A DNA stretch of 64,000 nucleotides from Variovorax sp. dw_308. GTDB lineage: Bacteria; Pseudomonadota; Gammaproteobacteria; Burkholderiales; Burkholderiaceae_C. The translations under genes and the position numbers were made by a program. A model generated the notes under the pieces. The model was not told the DNA's origin and searched no databases. It saw nothing but the letters and a program-made list of their open reading frames with translations. Every line of letters starts with the position of its first letter. Position 1 is the first letter of the stretch. Positions 56,602 through 64,000 of this stretch are shown in pieces. The stretch lies in contig NZ_JAATOM010000004.1 in assembly GCF_019207085.1 (NCBI RefSeq), positions 186,001 through 250,000 of the forward strand, given 5' to 3'.

Positions 56602-57261
56602 ATGTCCGCTTCACATCTCCACCTCTCGCCCGACCCGACGCGGGCGCTGGCTCAACTCAAGGCCGCCACCGACCGCTGCCGTGAATGCCCGATCGGCGAG
56701 CACGCGACGCAATCGGTGTTCGGCGAAGGCCCTGTGCACGCCGCGTTGATGGTTGTCGGCGAGCAGCCCGGCGACCAGGAAGACCTGCGTGGCCGTCCCT
56801 TCGTCGGGCCGGCCGGCAAGCTGTTCGACCGCGCCTGCGCCGACCTCGGCTGGCCGCGCGACAGCATCTGGGTCAGCAATGCCGTGAAGCATTTCAAGTT
56901 CGAACTGCGCGGCAAGCGACGCATCCACAAGACGCCGAGCCAGCAGGAGGCCGCGGCCTGCCTGCACTGGCTCGAAAGCGAAATCGCCCAGGTCAGGCCA
57001 CGGGCCTTGGTGGCGCTGGGCGCGACCGCGGCCCGCGCTTTGCTGGGCCGACCCGTGGCGGTGATGAAGGAGCGCGGCCAGTGGCATGAAGGCCGGCGCG
57101 GCGAACGGGTGCTGGTGACATTGCATCCCTCCGCGTTGCTGCGTGGCGACCCTTCACAGCAGCACGAGGCCTATGCCGCCTGGCTCGCCGACCTTGCGTT
57201 GGCCAGCGACCTGGCCTTGTCCATGCCGCGCCGCGGCGAGCATGCACCTACGTCCCGCTGA
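56602..57261 (+). CDS. udgX: UdgX-type uracil-DNA glycosylase
   Basis: A 219-residue UDG-superfamily protein. Motif A is VVGEQPGDQEDLRGRPFVGP; the UdgX-specific loop GKRRIHKTPS (Lys105-Ser113) includes His109; motif B is TLHPSALLRGD. In Mycobacterium smegmatis UdgX the same loop His becomes covalently linked to the abasic site after uracil removal. Paired cysteines CRECP (26, 29) with Cys79 and Cys120 could hold the Fe-S cluster. ATG 56602 has AGGAG. It repairs uracil in DNA, perhaps under special stress. Not SOS-linked by any visible LexA box. Confidence 0.9.
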   Translation: MSASHLHLSPDPTRALAQLKAATDRCRECPIGEHATQSVFGEGPVHAALMVVGEQPGDQEDLRGRPFVGPAGKLFDRACADLGWPRDSIWVSNAVKHFKFELRGKRRIHKTPSQQEAAACLHWLESEIAQVRPRALVALGATAARALLGRPVAVMKERGQWHEGRRGERVLVTLHPSALLRGDPSQQHEAYAAWLADLALASDLALSMPRRGEHAPTSR

Positions 57262-57494
57262 GGCGTTCGCGCGTGGGTCGCGTATCCAGTTGTAGCGCCA
57301 GTCGGCGAGTTGTAGCGCGGCCTGTATCGCCATCGACAGCCGGATCAGCCGATGTCTTACAAGTGGCACTGCTGCGCCGTTGCATCTTGCATCCCGCAAG
57401 GTTATTGTCATTGCTCGTCGAGCCAGGAGCCCAGCATGTTGTTCAACCGCCGTGTCGAATGGATCTGCGTCGCGGGCCCCGGATCGCGTGGTCG

Positions 57495-58271
57495 ATGATG
57501 GCCGCCGCAATGTCGTCCCCGTCGAGGACTTCTGCTCCGGCCATTGCCTTCGGCGACGTGCTGGACCTTGCGCGATGGCGCAGCCGATCCCCCCGCAGCG
57601 TGTGCGAGGCATGCCAGACCATCAACCTGGGGTCGCGGCGCTACTGCAAGGGTTGCACCGGCAGGCTGCCTGCGTACTACACGACGAGTGAAAACGCCGC
57701 GTTGCAGCAAGCGGCCAGACACGGTCTGGTGGCGACGCCCACGCAGGCGCGGCGCAGGCCGCTGGCGTCGGGCTGCATGGGGGCGTTCCTGATCGCCGTG
57801 GCAGCCATTGCGGGTCTCCCGTTGATCGAATCCTCGCCCACTGATGCGTCGGCGGAGCGTGCGGTGCTGCAGCCTCTCGCCCCCATCGCGTTGCAGGACC
57901 AGGTCGCGGTACCCGTGACGGTGCAGCCTGAGCCCACGACCCACGCTGCCGCCATCGAGGCGGTGCCGGAGCCGGCGTTCTCCGCTGCCGAAGAAGAGGA
58001 CGAGACGATCGCCGACAGTCCGGTGGAGCGTCCCTCGAGGAAGGCCGCCATGGTCCGACGGCAGGCGGTGTCGCCACCGCAGCACGTGCCGGGTACGCAA
58101 AGCGCATCGGCGCAGTTGGCCCGGTGCGACGAGATGAACTTCTTCGCCCGGGCGATGTGCGTCAACCGCACCTGCGCGCAGCCTTCCGCGGCCCGCGCGA
58201 CCTCCTGCGCGCAGCCGATCCGCCAACGCCGCCTGGACGAAGCGCGGCGCAACCCGACGCTGGTCGGATGA
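57495..58271 (+). CDS. Zinc-ribbon membrane protein A (tandem pair)
   Basis: Roughly 258 residues; the start is uncertain because none of the in-frame ATGs (57459, 57495, 57510) has a ribosome site. The order is an N-terminal zinc ribbon (SVCEACQTINLGSRRYCKGC), a linker, one transmembrane helix (CMGAFLIAVAAIAGLPLI), a Glu/Pro-rich stalk and a C-terminal Cys-rich module (ARCDEMNFFARAMCVNRTC). It is paralogous to the next gene. The C-terminal module would be periplasmic and could form disulfides. Function unknown. The stop overlaps the next start (ATGA). Confidence 0.6.
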   Translation: MMAAAMSSPSRTSAPAIAFGDVLDLARWRSRSPRSVCEACQTINLGSRRYCKGCTGRLPAYYTTSENAALQQAARHGLVATPTQARRRPLASGCMGAFLIAVAAIAGLPLIESSPTDASAERAVLQPLAPIALQDQVAVPVTVQPEPTTHAAAIEAVPEPAFSAAEEEDETIADSPVERPSRKAAMVRRQAVSPPQHVPGTQSASAQLARCDEMNFFARAMCVNRTCAQPSAARATSCAQPIRQRRLDEARRNPTLVG

Positions 58272-58942
58272 GCCGGAGCATGCCCGCCGCCTGCCCCACC
58301 TGCGGAACCGACAACCGTGACAGCGCGATGTTCTGCCGCGGCTGCCTGGCCAAGCTGCCGGCCTTCGCGCCCACGGCGCCTTCGATGCTGGAGTCCATCC
58401 GGGCGTCGCCTGCGGATGCGCCCCGCCCGCGACCACGTGGGGGAGGGCCCGCGGGCGCGCAGGCCGTTGCATCGTGGATGGTCTTCCTGGGCGTGTTGTT
58501 GCTCGTTGGTGTCTCGGCCCTGGTGGTCTGGGCCGCGACTTCGGCGCGCGTGCCGCACATGCAGGCGCCCTCTGTCCTGCCGCAGGTACAGGCGGCGGTC
58601 GCACCGCCGCCTCGCATGCGCACGGAGGAAGAGCGCGAGGTGTTGACGGCCGCGCATCTGGTGCCCAAGCCCGAAGCAACATGGGACGACAAGCAGGGGG
58701 CAAGCCAGCCGATCCCCCTCCAGGCGCTCACGCCAGACCTGGGCGTGAAGTCACGACCCGCCCGGGTGGCCACCACGAGCGGCGCCAAGCCCCGCAAGGA
58801 AAACCGTCGCCTGATACCCGTCGTAGCCGCCACGTCAGGCGCCCGCGCGGCTTGCGATCGCTACAACCCCTATGGCGAAGTGCTCTGCACGCAGGGTGGG
58901 TACCCGTACAGAACCTGGTCGGGGCGATACCGCCGGCAATGA
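58268..58942 (+). CDS. Zinc-ribbon membrane protein B (tandem pair)
   Basis: A 224-residue protein: zinc ribbon ACPTCGTDNRDSAMFCRGC at residues 8-26, linker, one transmembrane helix (about 75-95; MVFLGVLLLVGVSALVVWAA), a disordered basic stalk and a C-terminal AACDRYNPYGEVLCTQGGYP. The same domain order and the motif CDxxNxxxxxxxC as in protein A show an ancient tandem duplication. ATG 58268 overlaps the upstream stop, so the two are coupled. Cytoplasmic metal knuckle plus periplasmic Cys module suggests signalling or scaffolding, but this is only inference. Confidence 0.68.
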   Translation: MSRSMPAACPTCGTDNRDSAMFCRGCLAKLPAFAPTAPSMLESIRASPADAPRPRPRGGGPAGAQAVASWMVFLGVLLLVGVSALVVWAATSARVPHMQAPSVLPQVQAAVAPPPRMRTEEEREVLTAAHLVPKPEATWDDKQGASQPIPLQALTPDLGVKSRPARVATTSGAKPRKENRRLIPVVAATSGARAACDRYNPYGEVLCTQGGYPYRTWSGRYRRQ

Positions 58943-59003
58943 CCCGCTGCAGCGGCGCGTGAACGCCGCCGGCCTCTCCGAGCGACCCCGCTGAGAGCCG
59001 CTG

Positions 59004-59025
59004 AAACGCGGGCTAAACGCGGGCT
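59004..59025. repeat. Tandem duplication of AAACGCGGGCT
   Basis: Two exact copies of the 11-mer AAACGCGGGCT stand head to tail just downstream of the zinc-ribbon gene pair. Slipped-strand copy-number change is possible. Confidence 0.7.
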
Positions 59026-59054
59026 TGGCGGCCGTAAAGGACGCCAACGGTAGC

Positions 59055-59130
59055 CGAAGGACGCGCAAGAACGGCCAGGAATCTTTGGTTGTTCTTTCGC
59101 GTCCTTCGCGAAACCTTCGCGTCCTCTGCG
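59055..59130. repeat. Dispersed-type hairpin repeat
   Basis: CGAAGGACGCGCAAGAAC (59055-59072) and GTTCTTTCGCGTCCTTCG (59091-59108) pair with one mismatch around an 18-base loop. The phrase TTCGCGTCC recurs at 59116-59124. Similar AAGGACGCGAAG repeats are, from memory, scattered between genes in betaproteobacteria. It may also terminate the zinc-ribbon operon. Confidence 0.55.
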
Positions 59131-59207
59131 TCCGGAAGTCCGCCTTCCTGAACCCTCAGCCATCGCGCAGCGTAGCCATCCGCGCAGCCCTCCATATCCG
59201 GGAAACT

Positions 59208-59236
59208 ACTTAATAAATCTAATTGATTTAGTTAGT
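59208..59236. promoter_or_regulatory. Palindromic operator of the sugar ABC operon (ROK site)
   Basis: A 29-bp AT-rich dyad with perfect inner arms TAAATC-TAATT-GATTTA (59214-59230). The outer halves ACTTAA/GTTAGT extend symmetry to 10 of 12 positions. It lies about 115 bp before the receptor gene. Size and AT-rich palindromic nature match known ROK (NagC/XylR/Mlc) operators, and a ROK regulator ends this operon. Confidence 0.65.
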
Positions 59237-59351
59237 CGACGCGCCCACAATCCCTCCACGCCGCCAGGGCATGCAACCCGGCAGGCGCAGTCCCTCACCA
59301 CCCCAATGCAGTCGCCCGCCGACCGCACCAACGACACCAACGGAGACACTC

Positions 59352-60359
59352 ATGCCGAAGACCTCGATCCGCATCGCCCTCACCATCACTGCCGGCCTCT
59401 GCGCCGCAGGCTTCGCTGTCGCGGCGGACCAGCCGGTGGTCGGCCTCATCACCAAGACGGACACCAATCCCTTCTTCGTGAAGATGAAGGAGGGCGCCCA
59501 GGCGGCGGCCACCGCGCAGGGCGCCAAGCTGCTGAGCGCCGCGGGCAAGCAGGACGGCGACAACGCCGGCCAGGTCACGGCCATCGAGAACATGATTGCC
59601 GGTGGCGCCAAGACCATCCTGATCACGCCCAACGATTCCAAGGCCATCGTGCCCGCCATCAAGAAGGCGCAGGCCCAGGGCGTGATGTTCATCGCGCTCG
59701 ACAGCCCGACCGACCCGGCCGAGGCCGCCGACGCGCTGTTCGCCACCAACAACTACACGGCCGGCGAACTCATCGGCAAGTACGCCAAGGCGGCCATGGC
59801 CGGCAAGCCCGCCAAGATCGCCACGCTCGACCTGTTCCCGGGGCACCCGGTGGGTGCGCAGCGCCACAACGGCTTCATGAACGGCTACGGCCTGAAGTCG
59901 CTTGACGCCAAGAGCAACGAACTGGCAAAGGACGGCGCGGTGGTCTGCATGGCAGACAGCTTCGGCGACCAGGCCAAGGGCCAGACCGCCATGGAGAACT
60001 GCCTGCAGAAGAACCCCGACATCAACCTCGTCTACACCATCAACGAACCCGCCGCCGCCGGTGCCTTCCAGGCGCTGAAGAACGCAGGCAAGGAGAAGGG
60101 CGTGATGATCGTTTCCGTCGATGGCGGCTGCACCGGCATCAAGAACGTGAAGGCCGGCATGATCGCCGCCACCTCGCAGCAATACCCGCTCAAGATGGCA
60201 TCGATGGGTGTCGAGGCCGGCGTGGCCTATGCCAAGAACGGCACCAAGGCCAAGGGCTACACCGACACCGGCGTCACGCTGATCACCGACAAGCCGATGG
60301 CCGGCGTGGAGAGCAAGGACACGAAGGTTGGCACCGACCTTTGCTGGGGCAACAAGTAA
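59352..60359 (+). CDS. frcB: Sugar ABC transporter substrate-binding protein (FrcB-like)
   Basis: A 335-residue receptor with a signal peptide ending AVAAD, then VVGLITKTDTNPFFVKMKEG, AIENMIAGGAKTILITPNDS, FIALDSPTDPAEAADALFAT and NLVYTINEPAAAGAFQALKN. This pattern matches FrcB of Sinorhizobium (fructose, ribose, mannose). The sugar may instead be fucose-like given FucU downstream. SD GGAGAC. First gene of frcBCA-fucU-ROK. Confidence 0.86.
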   Translation: MPKTSIRIALTITAGLCAAGFAVAADQPVVGLITKTDTNPFFVKMKEGAQAAATAQGAKLLSAAGKQDGDNAGQVTAIENMIAGGAKTILITPNDSKAIVPAIKKAQAQGVMFIALDSPTDPAEAADALFATNNYTAGELIGKYAKAAMAGKPAKIATLDLFPGHPVGAQRHNGFMNGYGLKSLDAKSNELAKDGAVVCMADSFGDQAKGQTAMENCLQKNPDINLVYTINEPAAAGAFQALKNAGKEKGVMIVSVDGGCTGIKNVKAGMIAATSQQYPLKMASMGVEAGVAYAKNGTKAKGYTDTGVTLITDKPMAGVESKDTKVGTDLCWGNK

Positions 60360-60410
60360 GGCGGCCACATCGTGTCCACCTCCGCCACACCCAAAGCAAC
60401 GGGAGCTGTC

Positions 60411-61373
60411 ATGACAACCGGCAAGACATCGAAGCTGCCACCCATCTCGACGCTCGGTCCGGTGATCGCGCTGTTGATCGCGGTGATCTTCTTCTCGACG
60501 CAGAGCGACCGATTCCTGTCGGTGCAGAACTTCTCGCTGATCCTGCAGCAAGTGATGGTGGTGGGCACGATCGCGATCGGCCAGACGCTGGTCATCCTCA
60601 CGGCCGGCATCGACCTGAGCTGCGGCATGGTGATGTCGCTCGGCGGCATCGTGATGACCAAGCTGGCAGTGACCAGCGGCATGAACGAGTACCTGGCCAT
60701 CCTGTGCGGGCTGCTCGCATGCATGGCCTTCGGCCTGGTCAACGGGCTGCTGGTCACGCGGATCAAGCTGCCCCCGTTCATCGTGACGCTGGGCACCATG
60801 AACATCGCCTTCGCCATCACGCAGCTCTACTCGGGTGCGCAGACCGTCACCGACCTGCCGCCCGCCATGACCTTCTTCGGCAACACCATCTCGCTCGGCG
60901 GCGCGGCGCTCAACTACGGCACGATCTTCATGATCCTGCTCTACATCTTCATGTGGTGGGGCCTGCGCGACACGCAGCCCGGTCGCCATGTGTACGCGGT
61001 GGGCAACAACCCCGAAGCCACGCGCCTCACCGGTATCCCGACCGACAAGGTGCTGCTGATGGTGTACGTCACCGCCGGCCTCTTCTACGGCATTGCCTCG
61101 TTGCTGTCGGTGGCCCGCACCGGTGTGGGTGACCCCAACGCCGGCCAGACCGAGAACCTCGACGCGATCACGGCCGTGGTGCTCGGCGGCACCAGCCTCT
61201 TCGGTGGCCGCGGGATCATCCTGGGCACCCTGCTGGGGGCGGTGATCGTGGGCGTGTTCCGCAACGGCCTCACGCTGATGGGCGTGGCCTCCGTCTACCA
61301 GGTGCTGATCACCGGCGTGCTGGTCATCCTGGCCGTCGCCACCGACCAACTTTCTCGCAAGGGAGCTCGCTGA
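60411..61373 (+). CDS. frcC: Sugar ABC transporter permease (FrcC-like)
   Basis: About 320 residues from ATG 60411, which has GGGAG six bases upstream; an in-frame GTG at 60372 would add 13 residues. Ten hydrophobic helices with VMVVGTIAIGQTLVILTAGI, the loop PGRHVYAVGNNPEATRLTGI and AVVLGGTSLFGGRGIILGTL. Typical BPD_transp_2 permease. Only one permease gene, so it should act as a homodimer, unlike the importer at 52-54 kb. Confidence 0.87.
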   Translation: MTTGKTSKLPPISTLGPVIALLIAVIFFSTQSDRFLSVQNFSLILQQVMVVGTIAIGQTLVILTAGIDLSCGMVMSLGGIVMTKLAVTSGMNEYLAILCGLLACMAFGLVNGLLVTRIKLPPFIVTLGTMNIAFAITQLYSGAQTVTDLPPAMTFFGNTISLGGAALNYGTIFMILLYIFMWWGLRDTQPGRHVYAVGNNPEATRLTGIPTDKVLLMVYVTAGLFYGIASLLSVARTGVGDPNAGQTENLDAITAVVLGGTSLFGGRGIILGTLLGAVIVGVFRNGLTLMGVASVYQVLITGVLVILAVATDQLSRKGAR

Positions 61374-61375
61374 TC

Positions 61376-62179
61376 ATGACCACGCCAGTACATTCCCACG
61401 GACCGCTCGTCATGGAGGCCAAGGGCCTGGTCAAGCGCTACGGCAACGTCACGGCGCTGGATGGCGCGGACTTCGAACTGCGCGCCGGCGAGATCATGGC
61501 GGTGATCGGCGACAACGGCGCCGGCAAGTCATCGCTGATCAAGGCGCTCTCCGGCGCGACCATTCCCGACGAGGGCGAGGTCAAGCTCGACGGCAAGGTA
61601 ATCCACTTCAAGTCGCCGATGGACGCACGCCGCGAAGGCATCGAGACGGTCTACCAGGACCTGGCCGTGGCCCCCGCGATGTCGATCTCCGAGAACCTCT
61701 TCCTCGGCCGCGAGATCATCAAGGAAGGCTTCTTCTCCAGGCTGTTCCGCATCATCGACAAGAAGAAGATGCTCGACGAAAGCATCGCCCGCATGAACGA
61801 CCTGAAGGTGGGCATCCGCTCGATGACGCAGGCGGTCGAGACGCTCTCCGGCGGACAGCGGCAGTGCGTGGCGGTGGCGCGCAGCGCGGCCTTCGCAAGG
61901 CACGTCGTGATCCTGGACGAGCCCACCGCGGCACTCGGGGTGAAGGAGGGCAACATGGTGCTCGAACTCATCCGCCGCGTGCGCGACAAGGGCCTGCCGG
62001 TGATCCTCATCAGCCACAACATGCCGCACGTCTTCGAGATTGCCGACCGCATCCACATCGCCCGACTGGGCAAGCGGGCCTGCATCGTCAACCCGAAGAA
62101 CATCAGCATGAGCGACACGGTCGCGGTGATGACCGGCGCCATGCGCGCCGAGGACCTGCCGCAGCAGGCGCTGGCCTGA
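61376..62179 (+). CDS. frcA: Sugar ABC transporter ATPase (FrcA-like)
   Basis: A 267-residue single-domain ATPase: Walker A IGDNGAGKSSLIKALSG, Q-loop VYQDLAV, signature ETLSGGQRQCVAVARSA, Walker B HVVILDEPTAALGVKE, switch His in LISHNMPHV. Single-domain size matches FrcA, in contrast to the double ATPase at 50.7 kb. It starts 2 bp after the permease stop. Confidence 0.88.
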   Translation: MTTPVHSHGPLVMEAKGLVKRYGNVTALDGADFELRAGEIMAVIGDNGAGKSSLIKALSGATIPDEGEVKLDGKVIHFKSPMDARREGIETVYQDLAVAPAMSISENLFLGREIIKEGFFSRLFRIIDKKKMLDESIARMNDLKVGIRSMTQAVETLSGGQRQCVAVARSAAFARHVVILDEPTAALGVKEGNMVLELIRRVRDKGLPVILISHNMPHVFEIADRIHIARLGKRACIVNPKNISMSDTVAVMTGAMRAEDLPQQALA

Positions 62180-62204
62180 ACCGGGCGCGCAGTCGAAGCG
62201 AACC

Positions 62205-62660
62205 ATGCTCAAGAACATCGACCCGTTGCTCGCACCTGAACTGCTGAAGGTGCTGTGCGAGATGGGCCACGGTGACGAGATCGTTGTGGCAGACGCCAAC
62301 TTCACCGCGCATTCCCTGGGCCGCGGCAAGCCGGTCATCCGGCTGCCTGGCGTGGGGATGCGCGAGGCCTGCGCGGCAGTGCTGTCGGTGCTGCCGCTCG
62401 ACGCTGCCGTGGCGCAGCCGGTGACGTTCATGCAGGTGGGCGATACGCCGCAAGGCTATCGCTCCGCCCTGCAGCGCGACGTGATCGGCCAGATGTGCGC
62501 GCGTGGCGATGCGCAGGAGTCGCAGTGCGAGGCGGTGGAGCGCTTCGCGTTCTACGAGCGTGTCGAGCGCGCATTTGCCATCGTGCAAACTGGCGAGATG
62601 CAAGCGTTTTCGAATTTCGTTTTCAAGAAGGGCGTCATTGCGCATGCCCTCGTGTCATGA
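62205..62660 (+). CDS. fucU: RbsD/FucU-family sugar mutarotase
   Basis: A 151-residue protein. MLKNIDPLLAPELLKVLCEM then GHGDEIVVADANFTAHS and FAFYERVERAFAIVQTGEMQ are the FucU pattern (active-site His22, Asp region, Tyr, and FAIVxTGE). It interconverts sugar anomers, so the import product can be used quickly. In E. coli FucU acts on L-fucose and D-ribose. Overlaps the ROK gene by four bases (ATGA). Confidence 0.87.
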   Translation: MLKNIDPLLAPELLKVLCEMGHGDEIVVADANFTAHSLGRGKPVIRLPGVGMREACAAVLSVLPLDAAVAQPVTFMQVGDTPQGYRSALQRDVIGQMCARGDAQESQCEAVERFAFYERVERAFAIVQTGEMQAFSNFVFKKGVIAHALVS

Positions 62661-63874
62661 CCACCCTGGAGGCATCACCGCGATTGCGCCCGCGCGGTTC
62701 CAACCAGGTCGGCATGCGCCAGTTCAACGAGCGCGTGGTGCTGCAGGCGATCCGCCTGCACGGCGCGCTGCCCAAGGCCGAGATCGCGCGGGTCACGCAC
62801 CTTACTGCGCAGACCGTGCAGATCATCATCGCGCGCCTCGAAGCCGATGGCCTGGTGCTCAAGCATGCACCGGTGCGCGGCAAGATCGGCCAGCCCTCCA
62901 TCCCGATGGCGCTGAACCCCGACGGCGCTTACTCCATCGGCATCAAGATCGGCCGGCGCAGCCTGGACGTGCTGCTGGTCGACTTCAACGCGCAGGTGCG
63001 AGAACGCCTCACGCTCGACTACGAGTTCCCCGACCCCGATACGCTGTTCGACGAGATACGCAGCCGCCTCGCCGCGCTGCGCAAGTCGCTCGGCCCCAAG
63101 CGCGCGCAGCTGCTGCACGGCATCGGCATCGCGGCGCCGCTGTCGCTCGGCGGCTGGCAATCCTTGCTCGGCGTCGCGCCCGAGCGGGCCGGCAAGTGGA
63201 GCCGCATCGACATCCGGGCCAAGGTCGCGGCCATGACCTCGCTGCCGGTGGAAGTCGTCAAGGACACCTCTGCCGCTTGCGTGGCAGAACTGGTGGCCGG
63301 GCGCGGGCGCAGCATCCGCAGCTTTCTCTACATCTACATCGACACCTTCATCGGCGGCGGGCTGGTCATCGACAGCCACCTGCGCCACGGCGTCACCGGC
63401 AATGCCGGCGCGGTGGGCTCGATGCCGCTGGGCCTCGGCGGCGCCAACGGTGCGCCGCCGCGCCAGTTGCTGAGCGTGGCCTCGCTGTTCACGCTGGAGG
63501 CGATGTACGCGAAGGAGGGGCTCGATGCCAGCGCCTTTGCCGACGAGCGTGCGCTGCAGGCGCCCTGGCTGCAGGTCACGCAGGCATGGATGCGCGAGTC
63601 CGCCCTGGCCATCGCGCTGGCCATCGACAGCGCGGCCGCGCTGCTCGATCTCGACGGCGTGATCATCGACGGGTCCTTCAGCCGCGAGATGCTGGCCGCG
63701 TTGATGGCGCAGGTCGCGGAGGCCTTCGACCACTACAGCTGGGAAGGCGTGACGCGGCCGCAGATCCTGGCCGGCGCGATCGGCGCCGATGCGCGGGCCA
63801 TCGGCGGGGCGCTGCTGCCGCTGTATGGCAACTTCGCACCTGATCGCGACCTGTTCCTGAAGGTGGAGCGGTAG
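62657..63874 (+). CDS. ROK-family transcriptional repressor
   Basis: A 405-residue NagC/XylR-type regulator. Winged HTH: RVVLQAIRLHGALPKAEIAR then VTHLTAQTVQIIIARLEADG. The ROK sugar-binding half has GIGIAAPLSLGG, VVKDTSAACVAELV and YIDTFIGGGLVIDSHLRHG. The usual Cys zinc cluster (CxCxxxxC) is not seen; the equivalent is NAGAVGSMPLGLGG. It probably represses its own operon through the 59208-59236 palindrome until the sugar or its phosphate binds. Confidence 0.87.
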   Translation: MTTLEASPRLRPRGSNQVGMRQFNERVVLQAIRLHGALPKAEIARVTHLTAQTVQIIIARLEADGLVLKHAPVRGKIGQPSIPMALNPDGAYSIGIKIGRRSLDVLLVDFNAQVRERLTLDYEFPDPDTLFDEIRSRLAALRKSLGPKRAQLLHGIGIAAPLSLGGWQSLLGVAPERAGKWSRIDIRAKVAAMTSLPVEVVKDTSAACVAELVAGRGRSIRSFLYIYIDTFIGGGLVIDSHLRHGVTGNAGAVGSMPLGLGGANGAPPRQLLSVASLFTLEAMYAKEGLDASAFADERALQAPWLQVTQAWMRESALAIALAIDSAAALLDLDGVIIDGSFSREMLAALMAQVAEAFDHYSWEGVTRPQILAGAIGADARAIGGALLPLYGNFAPDRDLFLKVER

Positions 63875-63895
63875 CGTTCTCCAGCCCGGCCCGCC

Positions 63896-64000
63896 TCAGC
63901 GTGCCTGGGCGCGGGTCAGCAGGTACTCCTCGTGAACGAGGTTGTCGCGGAAGCAGGGCGTGATCAGCGAGTCGAACTCGGCGCGCAGGCTCGCGAGCTT
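63896..64000 (-). CDS. 3' end of an unidentified gene
   Basis: The last 34 residues of a minus-strand gene (KLASLRAEFDSLITPCFRDN, then LVHEEYLLTRAQAR and stop at 63896-63898). It is convergent with the ROK gene, 21 bp away. The N-terminal part lies beyond the window. The Cys- and His-containing ending is not diagnostic, so no family is assigned. Confidence 0.6.
   Translation of the reverse strand, partial: KLASLRAEFDSLITPCFRDNLVHEEYLLTRAQAR

Larger units (their letters stand above)
58943..59351. other. Repeat- and operator-bearing intergenic region
   Basis: A 409-bp stretch without genes. It holds an exact tandem 11-bp duplication (59004-59025), a long hairpin repeat (59055-59130), the AT-rich palindromic operator (59208-59236) and the SD of the sugar receptor gene at its end. 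Both-strand frames are low-complexity shadows. Confidence 0.6.

Noticed and set aside
58835..59195. Several short minus-strand frames in the repeat-bearing gap
   Set aside because: They follow the hairpin repeat and have no starts, motifs or composition of proteins.
59295..61349. A 684-codon minus-strand frame across frcB and frcC
   Set aside because: Low-complexity His/Gly/Asp-rich shadow; conserved transporter motifs lie on the other strand.
1..64000. CRISPR arrays, tRNA, rRNA genes, prophage or integrase modules
   Set aside because: No regularly spaced repeats, no tRNA-like cloverleaf or rRNA sequence and no phage structural genes were noticed by eye; a dedicated tRNA scan would be needed to exclude a tRNA fully.

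Overview
This is a GC-rich (about two-thirds G+C) chromosomal stretch of a Gram-negative soil- or plant-associated bacterium, most likely a betaproteobacterium of the Comamonadaceae (Variovorax or a close relative). The evidence is the ParC sequence, two Bug-type solute receptors, a histone-H1-like Lys/Ala-rich protein, dense short-overlap operons and the many sugar ABC transporters. No rRNA, tRNA or CRISPR array was seen. The genus is inferred.

Layout. 1-5.3 kb: 3' end of parC, a tiny membrane protein, a metallo-beta-lactamase-fold lipoprotein, a PIG-L deacetylase and a lipase. 5.5-6.5 kb: H1-like nucleoid protein. 6.5-12.5 kb: a membrane-lipid locus with phosphatidylserine decarboxylase, a membrane-anchored class III aminotransferase, a small polytopic protein tentatively Mpo1/DUF962-like, a GT4 glycosyltransferase and an LplT-type lysophospholipid transporter. 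A 105-bp near-perfect palindrome lies between two convergent genes here. 12.8-20.2 kb: a phosphate-flavoured region with two low-molecular-weight phosphatase/arsenate-reductase paralogues (one with its catalytic Cys replaced by Ser), a PhoD phosphatase that has lost its natural C-terminus at a junction with the second paralogue, a DUF1045 protein, a phytase-like esterase and PstS. 20.3-22.9 kb: outer-membrane channel-like protein and an acyl-CoA ligase. 23.3-26.8 kb: a 1180-residue patatin interrupted by a transmembrane block. 26.9-27.6 kb: a VapBC toxin-antitoxin pair with an operator inside its promoter. 27.6-32.5 kb: a LysR-controlled operon for a hydroxy- or oxo-acid (2-hydroxyacid dehydrogenase, RraA-type aldolase, Bug receptor, FAD oxidoreductase). 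32.5-35.6 kb: VWA protein, alpha/beta hydrolase, DUF924. 35.6-54.2 kb: carbohydrate catabolism, with SDR plus a D-apionate-lactonase-like enzyme, a tagatose/psicose-epimerase-like enzyme with an FGGY kinase, a GMC dehydrogenase with its subunit 3 and a cytochrome c, an aldo/keto reductase, a cupin and a complete two-permease sugar ABC transporter. Inside this region sits an AT-richer orphan gene (38.8-39.7 kb) with a caspase-like His/Cys pattern, followed by an exported beta-carbonic anhydrase. 54.2-56.2 kb: LysR and a divergent Bug receptor. 56.3-59 kb: small membrane protein, a UdgX uracil-DNA glycosylase and two tandem zinc-ribbon membrane proteins. 59.2-63.9 kb: a FrcBCA-type sugar ABC transporter with FucU mutarotase and a ROK repressor, headed by a 29-bp palindromic operator. 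The window ends in the 3' end of an unidentified minus-strand gene.

The strongest leads are the lipid locus, the caspase-like orphan, the patatin architecture, the PhoD/ArsC junction with the Cys-to-Ser paralogue, the VapBC promoter, and the apionate-lactonase-like gene among plant-sugar genes.
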